From the NCBI GenBank assembly GCA_001464835.1, contig LNDS01000026.1, positions 1 to 55,542 of the forward strand: a DNA stretch of 55,542 nt, in the 5' to 3' direction. Below the pieces are notes generated by a model. The model did not search any database. It was given only the letters and a program-made list of their open reading frames with translations, and was not told the DNA's origin. Source of the stretch: Rhizobiales bacterium Ga0077525. GTDB taxonomy: Bacteria > Pseudomonadota > Alphaproteobacteria > Rhizobiales > Xanthobacteraceae. The translations under genes were made by a program, and so were the position numbers. Numbering within the stretch: the stretch's first letter is position 1; each line of letters opens with the position of its first letter. Below are positions 26,666-33,999 of this stretch, piece by piece.

Positions 26666-26770
26666 AATTTTCCGGAAAGCGGTTACCCTATTCCCAAGTC
26701 CGGGTTGCCCGGAATTTCCCGCAATGCGATGACATTAACCAGCAACAACGAGCGTATTCAGGGTTTGCGT

Positions 26771-28018
26771 ATGAAGGCGATCATCGTAGGTGGCGGCGTC
26801 GGCGGCCTGACAACGGCGCTGATGCTGCATGCCCGCGGCATCGACTGCGAGGTTTTCGAGCAGTCCGACGCCATCCGCGAACTCGGCGTTGGCATCAACA
26901 CACTGCCGCACGCGATACGCGAACTCAAAGAGCTCGGGCTGCTGGAGCGGCTCGATGCGGTCGCCATCCGCACCCATGAACTGTTCTACGCCAACCGCTT
27001 CGGCCAGACAGTGTGGCACGAATTGCGCGGCACCGACGCCGGCTTCGACGTGCCGCAATTCTCGATCCATCGCGGCCGCTTGCAGGGCGTCATCTACCAG
27101 GCGGCGCGCGCCCGCCTTGGCGAAGGCAAGATCCACACCGGGCATCGCCTCGGCTCGTTCACGCAGGATGAAGGCGGCGTCTCGGCGTATTTTTTCGACC
27201 GCGCCGGCGCGCATATCAAAACCGTGCACGGCGACGTGCTGATCGGCGCCGACGGCATCCATTCTTTCGTGCGCGAGAAGCTGTTTCCCAACGAAGGCCC
27301 GGCTTTGTGGAACGGCACCATGCTGTGGCGTGGCGCCGTGGACTGGCCGCAATTCATGACCGGACGCTCGATGATCATCGCCGGCGGCATGGCGGCGAAG
27401 TTCGTGCTCTATCCGATCGCCAATGGCAGCGCGCCGGACCGCAGACTGACCAACTGGGCGGTGATGGCGAAAGTGTCGGACGGCGGCACGCCGCCGCGCA
27501 AGGAAGACTGGTCGCGGCCCGGCCGCTGGGACGACCTGCGGCCCTATGTCGAGAAATTCAAGCTGCCTTATGTCGATGTCTCGCATCTGATAGAGGCGAC
27601 CGGCGAATTCTGGGAATATCCGTTGTGCGACCGCGAGCCTTTGCCGCGTTGGTCGCACGGCCGGGTTTCGCTTTTGGGCGATGCGGCGCATCCGATGTAT
27701 CCGGTCGGCTCGAATGGCGCGTCGCAGGCGATCCTCGATGCGCGCTGCCTCGCCGATAAATTGGCAAGCGGCGACAACCCGTATCATGCGCTGTGGATGT
27801 ATGAGCAGGAACGGCTGCCGATGACGGCGCAGATCGTGCGCATGAACCGCAAGGGCGGGCCGGAAGGCGTCATCGATGTCATCGAAAATCTGGCGCCGGA
27901 CGGCTTCAACAATATCGACGATGTGCTCGGTTACGACCAGCGCATGGCGATCGTGCGCGGCTATGCGTCGACGGCGGGCTTCGTGCAAGCCCAGGTGAAC
28001 AAGGGCAAGGCGGCGTAG
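26771..28018 (+). CDS. FAD-dependent aromatic monooxygenase (PHBH/salicylate hydroxylase family)
   Basis: A 415 aa flavoprotein hydroxylase. It has the GxGxxG motif (IIVGGGVGGLTTALMLHARG), the DG motif (VLIGADGIHSFVREKLF), and the GD motif (GRVSLLGDAAHPMYPVGSNG). The best start is ATG 26771, preceded by AGGG at 8 nt. An in-frame ATG at 26729 would add 14 residues. Similar proteins hydroxylate salicylate, anthranilate-like or hydroxynicotinate rings. Divergent from the aryl-CoA operon and sharing its promoter gap, so it may feed or side-track the same aromatic acid. Confidence 0.88.
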   Translation: MKAIIVGGGVGGLTTALMLHARGIDCEVFEQSDAIRELGVGINTLPHAIRELKELGLLERLDAVAIRTHELFYANRFGQTVWHELRGTDAGFDVPQFSIHRGRLQGVIYQAARARLGEGKIHTGHRLGSFTQDEGGVSAYFFDRAGAHIKTVHGDVLIGADGIHSFVREKLFPNEGPALWNGTMLWRGAVDWPQFMTGRSMIIAGGMAAKFVLYPIANGSAPDRRLTNWAVMAKVSDGGTPPRKEDWSRPGRWDDLRPYVEKFKLPYVDVSHLIEATGEFWEYPLCDREPLPRWSHGRVSLLGDAAHPMYPVGSNGASQAILDARCLADKLASGDNPYHALWMYEQERLPMTAQIVRMNRKGGPEGVIDVIENLAPDGFNNIDDVLGYDQRMAIVRGYASTAGFVQAQVNKGKAA

Positions 28019-28066
28019 CGCCTTCCTTCTCTCTCCGATTCAATTGTCAAACAGCCAAATCGTCCG

Positions 28067-28180
28067 CCCTCATCCTGAGGAGCATTGCGAAGCAATGCGT
28101 CTCGAAGGATGGGGCGGCCTCGTGCTTCGAGACACGCGCCGCCGCGCGCTACGCGCTATGGCGCGCTCCTCACCATGAGG
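28067..28180. repeat. Dispersed Bradyrhizobium-type palindromic repeat (CCTCATCCTGAGGAGC)
   Basis: Begins CCCTCATCCTGAGGAGC and ends GCTCCTCACCATGAGG, with internal TCTCGAAGGATG and GCTTCGAGACACGC pairing as inverted segments. This repeat is very common between genes in Nitrobacteraceae. It is the first of three repeat types filling the 418-nt gap between the monooxygenase (ends 28018) and the cupin (ends 28437). No gene was found in that gap. Confidence 0.8.
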
Positions 28181-28220
28181 CCGGGCGAGGTTTGCGGCGG
28201 AGAGGCGGCGAGTCGCGCTT

Positions 28221-28385
28221 CCCTCTCCCATAGGGAGAGGGTGGCGAACGAAGTGAGCCGGGTGAGGGGTTATAGCCTCAAGATAGTCCGTAACCCCTCA
28301 CCCGACCGTCTTCGCATAACGCGTCGAAGACGCGCGTGAACGCGCTTATGCGCTTCGACGGTCGACCTCTCCCTATGGGAGAGGT
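28221..28385. repeat. Composite inverted repeat: hairpin, long stem, hairpin
   Basis: A 9-bp hairpin CCCTCTCCC/GGGAGAGGG (28221-28241) is followed by a perfect 13-bp stem GGGTGAGGGGTTA (28260-28272) and TAACCCCTCACCC (28291-28303). A 9-bp hairpin ACCTCTCCC/GGGAGAGGT closes the unit (28365-28385). The same three-part layout recurs at 30529-30660, so these appear to be members of one dispersed repeat family. Confidence 0.8.
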
Positions 28386-28404
28386 GAAGAGGAGCAAGCG
28401 CTGG

Positions 28405-28424
28405 GTCCCCGCCTTCGCGGGGAC
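28405..28424. repeat. Short hairpin repeat GTCCCCGC-N4-GCGGGGAC
   Basis: Perfect 8-bp arms with a CTTC loop. It lies 12 nt beyond the cupin stop on its downstream side, so it may end or protect that transcript. An identical pair of arms (loop GAAA) occurs at 51255-51274 in the TRAP operon. Confidence 0.75.
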
Positions 28425-28436
28425 GACACTTGTGGA

Positions 28437-28892
28437 TCACGCCGCCGGCGGCGGCGGCAGGAACATGATTTCGTATTTCGCCGACAGCGCGACGACGTCG
28501 TTCGGGCTCTGCTCCTTCATCGAATGGATCGCCCAGAACAGGTCGTAGAGCTTGCGTGTCGGCGACACCCAGAAGAAGCACTTCACCGTCTGCTCGGTCT
28601 TGTTGAAGATGCCGTGCGGCTGGCCCATCGGCAGGCGGATGACATCGCCGGCCTGAGCGACGAAATCCTTGCCGTCGAGCCAGAGGTCGAGCCGGCCCTC
28701 GAACAGATAGATGAACTCGTCCTGCGCCGGATGGATGTGCGGCGGCACGAAGGTGCCCGGCGGGAATGTCGCATGCCAGGAGAACGAACTCTCCGACAAT
28801 GACTTCGGCACATAGGTCTGGCCGAGGATATTCCACGAGATACCCTCGATGCCGGTGCCGGCCTTGGTGATGCCTGCGGTCAGCGTCTGCAT
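28437..28892 (-). CDS. Cupin-domain protein
   Basis: A 151 aa single-domain cupin. The metal-binding motif is PPHIHPAQDEFIYLFEG (HxH...E), and the second motif QPHGIFN supplies the last histidine. The start was placed at MQTLTAG (28892) because GGAG lies 7 nt upstream. The frame stays open for a further 67 codons (to 29093) with in-frame ATGs at 28916 and 28928, so a longer product is possible. Function unknown. Its place between the aromatic monooxygenase and the transporter suggests a dioxygenase or isomerase in aromatic breakdown. No other gene was seen in 28893-29348, which holds regulatory repeats. Confidence 0.82.
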   Translation of the reverse strand: MQTLTAGITKAGTGIEGISWNILGQTYVPKSLSESSFSWHATFPPGTFVPPHIHPAQDEFIYLFEGRLDLWLDGKDFVAQAGDVIRLPMGQPHGIFNKTEQTVKCFFWVSPTRKLYDLFWAIHSMKEQSPNDVVALSAKYEIMFLPPPPAA

Positions 28893-29186
28893 TTGCTCAC
28901 TCCGATTGTGCGTCATGGTGTCTGTCATTGTATCCGTCTTGGCGTCCGCGGCTTGCGCCGCGCCGGCCGGCGCCGCGACCAGGCTTTCGCCGGCGGCGCG
29001 CCTGGCCAGCCAGGTCTTCAAGGTCGCGGGTAATATGCCGTGCGGCAACGCGTACTCCATCAAAACTAAAGCGTCCGAGCCCGCATTTAGCATGCCGCAG
29101 CGGGCCGGTGCGACAAACCGGGCGTTGCGGTAAATATCGTCAAGACCGGCGTTTTCATGCTTAAAGATAGGGCTTCCCAGGGGAGA

Positions 29187-29206
29187 TGTTTTATATCTAA
29201 AATATC
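29187..29206. promoter_or_regulatory. Candidate operator upstream of the ABC transporter operon
   Basis: TTTTA (29189-29193), TATC, TAAAA (29198-29202): a perfect 5-bp inverted repeat inside an AT-rich patch about 145 nt upstream of the binding-protein gene. Its reverse complement closely matches the patch at 26648-26665. Proposed as the second site of the MarR regulator. This is inference from the shared sequence. Confidence 0.5.
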
Positions 29207-29255
29207 TCCGGCGTCCGGTTTCCGGAGCGGGTTTGCGGCGCGTTTGCCGACCTTA

Positions 29256-29278
29256 ATATCTACCCTTGATATCTACCC
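29256..29278 (+). promoter_or_regulatory. Two direct copies of ATATCTACCC, 13 nt apart
   Basis: ATATCTACCC occurs at 29256-29265 and 29269-29278, separated by TTG, about 70 nt upstream of the binding-protein start. The spacing is a little over one helical turn, so two protomers could bind on similar faces. It could also be part of the promoter. No protein is assigned. Confidence 0.4.
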
Positions 29279-29348
29279 CTGGCCGCGCGGCCCGGGCATA
29301 GTTCAGGCAACGCCTTCAAGGCGCAACGAATTCCAAAGGGGAAGAACG

Positions 29349-30518
29349 ATGAACAAGTTGTTGAGTTCGGTTGCCGCGGTCGCGCTTCTGGGCACGGCCT
29401 GCACGGCGCAGGCGCAGGAAAAACTGAAAATCGGCGTCGTCACCACTTTGTCAGGGCCAGCCGCGGTGCTCGGCCAGCAGCTGCGCAACGGCCTGCAGCT
29501 CGCCATCAAGGACAATGGCGGCAAGCTGGGCGGCCGCGAGGTCGAGCTGTTCGTGCAGGACGACGAACTGAAGCCGGACGTGGCGGTGTCGAAGGCCAAG
29601 GCGCTGATCGACCGCGACAAGGTCGACTTCGTCGTTGGGCCGATCTTCTCCAACATTCTCGTCGCCATCATGAAGCCGGTGACCGAAGGCGGCGCCTTCC
29701 TGATTTCGCCGAACGCCGGCACCTCGAACTTCGCCGGCAAGGAATGCAACCCGAACTTCTTCGTCACCTCGTACCAGAACGACCAGAACCACGAAGTGAT
29801 GGGCAAATACGCCCAGGACGCCGGCATGAAGAAGGTCTTCATCATGGCGCCGAACTATCCGGCCGGTAAGGATTCGCTGGCCGGCTTCAAGCGCTTCTTC
29901 AAGGGCGAGGTCGCCGACGAAGTCTATGTGCCGCTCAACCAGCTCGACTACTCGGCCGAACTGTCGAAGATCGCGGCGTCGGGTTCTGAGGCGGTGTTCG
30001 TGTTCCTGCCGGGCGGCATGGGCGTCAACTTCGTCAAGCAGTTCCGCCAGGCCGGCCTCGCCGACAAGATGAAGTTCTTGTCCGCCTTCACCGTCGATGA
30101 ATCGACGCTGCCGGCGCAGAAGGAAGCCGCGCTGGGCTTCTTCGGCGGCGCCAACTGGGCGCCGGATCTCGACAATGCGCAGAACAAGAAGTTCGTCGAG
30201 GGCTACCAGAAGGAATACAACGGCGCGATTCCGGCGACCTACGCCTTCCAGTCCTACGACGCTGGTTTGCTGATCGACGGCGCGCTCAAGGCTGTCGGCG
30301 GCAAGACCGACAACAAGGACGCGCTGCGCGCGGCTTTGGAAAAGGCGCCGTTCACCTCGCTGCGCGGCAACTTCAAGTTCGGCGCCAACCATTATCCGAT
30401 CCAGGACTTCTACCAGGTCAAGGTGGTGCAGGTCGGCGACAAGTTCGCCACCTCGATCGACAAGAAGGTGTTCACGGATTACACCGATCCGCACGCCAAA
30501 GATTGCAAGATGAAGTAG
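29349..30518 (+). CDS. HAAT-family ABC transporter substrate-binding protein
   Basis: A 389 aa periplasmic binding protein (Peripla_BP_6). The signal peptide MNKLLSSVAAVALLGTACTA ends before QAQEKLK. The mature protein begins KIGVVTTLSGPAAVLGQQLR, the usual LivK-type opening, and contains VDFVVGPIFSNILVAIMKPV. Relatives near aromatic pathways bind benzoate, protocatechuate or similar acids rather than branched-chain amino acids. Strong AAAGGGGAA ribosome site. A composite inverted repeat separates it from livH. An aromatic acid ligand is inferred from the neighbouring catabolic operon and the shared operator. Confidence 0.9.
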   Translation: MNKLLSSVAAVALLGTACTAQAQEKLKIGVVTTLSGPAAVLGQQLRNGLQLAIKDNGGKLGGREVELFVQDDELKPDVAVSKAKALIDRDKVDFVVGPIFSNILVAIMKPVTEGGAFLISPNAGTSNFAGKECNPNFFVTSYQNDQNHEVMGKYAQDAGMKKVFIMAPNYPAGKDSLAGFKRFFKGEVADEVYVPLNQLDYSAELSKIAASGSEAVFVFLPGGMGVNFVKQFRQAGLADKMKFLSAFTVDESTLPAQKEAALGFFGGANWAPDLDNAQNKKFVEGYQKEYNGAIPATYAFQSYDAGLLIDGALKAVGGKTDNKDALRAALEKAPFTSLRGNFKFGANHYPIQDFYQVKVVQVGDKFATSIDKKVFTDYTDPHAKDCKMK

Positions 30519-30528
30519 TCGTTCTTAT

Positions 30529-30660
30529 CCCTCCCCCGAAAGGGGGAGGGTGGACGCCGCGAAGCGGCGGCCGGGTGGGGTTGAACTCGATCGCAAGCCC
30601 CCACCCGTCTCCTCGTTCGCTCCGCTCACTCGGAGCCACCCTCCCCGAAGACGGGGAGGG
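30529..30660. repeat. Composite inverted repeat between binding-protein and permease genes
   Basis: Hairpin CCCTCCCCC-GAAA-GGGGGAGGG (30529-30550), stem CGGGTGGGG (30572-30580) with CCCCACCCG (30599-30607), and hairpin CCCTCCCCG-AAGA-CGGGGAGGG (30639-30660). Same layout as 28221-28385. It fills the 155-nt gap within the transporter operon. It has no U tract, so it probably protects the upstream mRNA rather than terminating. Confidence 0.82.
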
Positions 30661-30673
30661 ATGAAGAGGCCCA

Positions 30674-31597
30674 ATGTCCTTCACCCTCCTCATCGTCCAG
30701 ACGCTGAACGGCCTGCAATTCGGCGTGCTGCTGTTTCTCATCGCCGCCGGGTTAACGCTCGTCTTCGGCGTGATGGACTTCATCAATCTCGCGCACGGCG
30801 TCCAGTACATGCTGGGCGCCTATCTCGCGGTGATGTTCTATGCGCTGACCGGCAATTTCCTGATCGCGCTGGTCGCCGCGCTCGGCGCCGCTTTGCTGCT
30901 CGGGCTGCTGCTCGAATTCACCGTGTTCCGGCATCTCTATGACCGCGACCATCTCGAACAGGTGATCGCGACCTTCGGCATCATTCTGTTTCTCAATCAG
31001 GGCGTGAAGGTGGTGTGGGGCGCGGCGCCTCTGTCACTGCCGATCCCCGACATGTTTGCCGGCACCGTGGTGCTGTCGCCCGGCATTCTTTATCCGGTGT
31101 GGCGGCTGATGATCATCGGCTCGGGGCTGGCCGTGGCGCTCATTCTGTATCTGTTGGTGACGCGGACGCGCGTCGGCATGCTGGTGCGCGCCGGCGCGAC
31201 CCACGCCAATATCGTCTCGGCGCTCGGCGTCGATATCCGCCGGCTGTTCATGATCGTGTTCGGCTTCGGCACCATGCTGGCGGCCTTCGCCGGCGTGATG
31301 ATCGCGCCGATCCTGTCGGTCGAGCCCGGTATGGGCGACAGCGTACTGATCCTGGCCTTCGTCGTCATCGTCATCGGCGGCATCGGCTCGATGCGCGGCG
31401 CGTTTATCGCGGCGCTGCTGATTGGCCTCGTCGATACGTTGGGACGCTCCTTCGCCATCGACATCCTGCGTCTTGTCATGCCGCCCTCGCCGGCGCGCAC
31501 CGTGGGACCTGCGATCGCCTCGATGCTGATCTATGTGCTGATGGCTCTCGTCCTGTATTTCCGCCCGGCCGGGCTGTTTCCGGCCAAGGGGCGCTGA
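30674..31597 (+). CDS. livH: LivH-type ABC transporter permease
   Basis: A 307 aa inner-membrane permease with about eight hydrophobic helices. It starts FTLLIVQTLNGLQFGVLLFL and contains GVMDFINLAHGVQYMLGAYL, a hallmark of LivH. The coupling region is GVDIRRLFMIVFGFGTMLAA and the C-terminal helix region YVLMALVLYFRPAGLF. It lies 2 nt ahead of livM. Confidence 0.93.
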   Translation: MSFTLLIVQTLNGLQFGVLLFLIAAGLTLVFGVMDFINLAHGVQYMLGAYLAVMFYALTGNFLIALVAALGAALLLGLLLEFTVFRHLYDRDHLEQVIATFGIILFLNQGVKVVWGAAPLSLPIPDMFAGTVVLSPGILYPVWRLMIIGSGLAVALILYLLVTRTRVGMLVRAGATHANIVSALGVDIRRLFMIVFGFGTMLAAFAGVMIAPILSVEPGMGDSVLILAFVVIVIGGIGSMRGAFIAALLIGLVDTLGRSFAIDILRLVMPPSPARTVGPAIASMLIYVLMALVLYFRPAGLFPAKGR

Positions 31598-31599
31598 CG

Positions 31600-32556
31600 A
31601 TGAATTTCGTTCGCCGCACCGAGGCGCTGCCGATTGCGATATTCCTCGTGCTGGCGCTGGCGCCTGTGGCGGCGTCGTTCGGCGCCGAGACTTATCTTCT
31701 GAACCTGTTCACGCGGGTGATGATCTACGGCATCGCCGCTTTGGCGCTCGATTTCCTGTGCGGCTATGGCGGGCTGGTGTCGTTCGGGCATGCGGCCTTC
31801 GTCGGCATCGGCGCCTATACGGCGGCGATCTTTGGCGCGCATGGCGTCAGCGAGATCGCCATCACGCTGCCAGTGGCGCTGATCGTCAGCGCCCTATTTG
31901 CGTATCTGACCGGGACGGTGTGCCTGCGCACCAAAAGCGTCTATTTCATCATGATCACGCTCGCTTTCGGGCAGATGATCTATTTCGTCGCGGGTTCCTT
32001 ATCGCCCTATGGCGGCGATGACGGCCTGACCTTGAAGCTGCGCTCGACTCTGTTCGGCTTTCCGATTTTGCAGAACGACCGGGCGCTGTATTACGCCGTG
32101 CTGCTGTTTTTGCTGGGATCGTATCTGCTGCTGCGCGCCGTGGTGGCGTCGCGCTTCGGCCGGGTGTTTCGCGGATCAAAAGAAAATCCGACGCGGATGG
32201 CGACGATCGGCTTTCATGTGTTCAGCTATCAGCGCGTCGCCTATGTGATCGCCGGCTGTCTCGGCGGCCTGTCGGGATTTCTGCTGGCCAATGCGACCGA
32301 GTTCGTGTCGCCGTCCTACATGTCGTGGCAGCGCAGCGGCGAACTGATCATCATGGTGCTGTTCGGCGGCATCGGCACGCTGCACGGCGCCATTGTCGGC
32401 GCGGCGGCGTTCCTGCTGCTCGAAGACATGCTCGGCGGCATTACCGAAAACTGGAAGCTGATCTTCGGGCCGATGCTGGTGCTGATCGTTTTGTTCGCAC
32501 GCGGCGGATTGCTCGGCCTCGCTACCAGCATCAAGGAAAGGTTGAGCCGTGGCTGA
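31600..32556 (+). CDS. livM: LivM-type ABC transporter permease
   Basis: A 318 aa inner-membrane permease starting MNFVRRTEALPIAI. The LivM motif ALDFLCGYGGLVSFGHAAFV is present, as is the GLSGFLLANATEFVSPSYMS loop and a C-terminal GPMLVLIVLFARGGLLGL helix. The open frame upstream of 31600 is out-of-frame coding of livH. It ends 8 nt inside livG. Confidence 0.93.
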   Translation: MNFVRRTEALPIAIFLVLALAPVAASFGAETYLLNLFTRVMIYGIAALALDFLCGYGGLVSFGHAAFVGIGAYTAAIFGAHGVSEIAITLPVALIVSALFAYLTGTVCLRTKSVYFIMITLAFGQMIYFVAGSLSPYGGDDGLTLKLRSTLFGFPILQNDRALYYAVLLFLLGSYLLLRAVVASRFGRVFRGSKENPTRMATIGFHVFSYQRVAYVIAGCLGGLSGFLLANATEFVSPSYMSWQRSGELIIMVLFGGIGTLHGAIVGAAAFLLLEDMLGGITENWKLIFGPMLVLIVLFARGGLLGLATSIKERLSRG

Positions 32557-33301
32557 ACCTGTCCTTCGCATAGAGAACTTGCGCAAGAATTTCGGCGGGC
32601 TCGTCGTCACCGACGGCGTCTCGCTCGACATCAACGAAGGCGAACTGCACGCGGTGATCGGCCCGAACGGCGCCGGCAAGACCACGCTCATCAACCAGAT
32701 TTCCGGCACTTTGGAGCCGAGCGACGGCAGGATTTACTTGAACGGCACGGACATCACCGCGCTGCCGCCGGACAAGCGCGCGCATCTCGGGCTGGCGCGC
32801 TCGTTCCAGATCACCTCGGTGCTGCCGCGCTTCTCGGCGCTGGAGAATGTCGCGCTGGCGGTGCAGGCGCGCGCCGGCTCGAGCTATCAATTCATGGGCC
32901 GCGCCGACAAAGAAACCGCGCTCAACGACGCGGCGATGGCGGCGCTCACCGAAGTCGCGCTCGACAAGCGCGCTGATTTGCTGGCGGCGCATCTGTCGCA
33001 TGGCGAGAAGCGCGCGCTCGAACTCGCCATCGCTTTGGCGATGCAGCCGAAACTATTGCTGCTCGACGAGCCGATGGCCGGCACCGGGCCGGAGGAATCC
33101 GAACGCCTCATCGGCGTGCTGCAAAAGCTCAAGGGCCGCTTCGCCATGATGCTTGTCGAGCACGACATGAACGCGGTGTTCGCGCTGGCCGACCGCATTT
33201 CGGTGCTGACCTATGGCCGCATCCTGGCCAGCGGGAAGCCGGCTGAGGTGCGCGCCGACCCGGCGGTAATGACGGCCTATCTCGGCGAGGAGCTGGAATA
33301 A
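32549..33301 (+). CDS. livG: LivG-type ABC transporter ATPase
   Basis: A 250 aa ATPase with Walker A GPNGAGKTT, the LivG-specific RSFQITSVLPRFSALENVAL, signature LSHGEKRALELAIALA, Walker B LLLLDEPMAGTGPEE and H-loop MLVEHDMNAVF. Starts with GTG at 32549, overlapping livM by 8 nt. Its TAA shares a base with the livF ATG. Confidence 0.93.
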   Translation: MAEPVLRIENLRKNFGGLVVTDGVSLDINEGELHAVIGPNGAGKTTLINQISGTLEPSDGRIYLNGTDITALPPDKRAHLGLARSFQITSVLPRFSALENVALAVQARAGSSYQFMGRADKETALNDAAMAALTEVALDKRADLLAAHLSHGEKRALELAIALAMQPKLLLLDEPMAGTGPEESERLIGVLQKLKGRFAMMLVEHDMNAVFALADRISVLTYGRILASGKPAEVRADPAVMTAYLGEELE

Positions 33302-33999
33302 TGCTCAGCGTCGACAAACTCGCGGCAGCCTACGGCCCGGCGCAGGTGCTGTTCGACATTTCATTTTCGGTCAATGACGGCGAAGTCGTCACCCTGATCG
33401 GCCGCAACGGCATGGGCAAGACGACGACGATTTTTACTTTGATGGGGCTCATACCCGCGACCGCAGGCACCGCGTCGTTCGACGGCATCGCGCTGATCGG
33501 CCTGCCGCCCTATTCCATCGCCCAGGCCGGCATCGGCCTGGTGCCGGAAGGACGGCAGATCTTCCCGACGCTCTCGGTCGAGGAAAACCTGATCGCCACG
33601 TCAGCTTCCAGATTCGGCAAGGCGCAATGGACGCTCAACCGCGTCTACGATTTCTTCCCGTCGCTGGCCGCGCGCAAGGACAACATGGGCAACCAGCTGT
33701 CCGGCGGCGAACAGCAGATGCTGGCGATCGGGCGGGCGCTGATGACCAATCCGAAACTGCTCATTCTCGACGAGGCGACCGAAGGCCTGGCGCCGAAAAT
33801 CCGCACCGAGATCTGGAATTGCCTGCTCAAGCTCAAGCAGGAAGGCCAGGCGATTTTGATCGTTGACAAGCACATCAACGCGCTGATGAAGATCGCCGAC
33901 AAGCATGTGGTGATCGAGAAAGGCCGCGTGATGTGGACCGGCACGTCGCAGGCCTTGAGCGCCGATGCGACGGTGAAGCAGCGCTATCTTCAGGTCTGA
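33301..33999 (+). CDS. livF: LivF-type ABC transporter ATPase
   Basis: A 232 aa ATPase with Walker A GRNGMGKTT, the LivF marker GLVPEGRQIFPTLSVEENLI, signature LSGGEQQMLAIGRALM and Walker B LILDEATEGLAP. The switch region reads ILIVDKHINAL rather than LVEQN, a variant seen in some LivF proteins. Its last 10 nt overlap the 3' end of the TPR glycosyltransferase gene on the other strand. Confidence 0.92.
   Translation: MLSVDKLAAAYGPAQVLFDISFSVNDGEVVTLIGRNGMGKTTTIFTLMGLIPATAGTASFDGIALIGLPPYSIAQAGIGLVPEGRQIFPTLSVEENLIATSASRFGKAQWTLNRVYDFFPSLAARKDNMGNQLSGGEQQMLAIGRALMTNPKLLILDEATEGLAPKIRTEIWNCLLKLKQEGQAILIVDKHINALMKIADKHVVIEKGRVMWTGTSQALSADATVKQRYLQV

Noticed and set aside
28067..28424. Possible CRISPR array or mobile element
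   Set aside because: Units differ from each other, lack regular spacers, and no cas or transposase gene is near. They are dispersed palindromic repeats.
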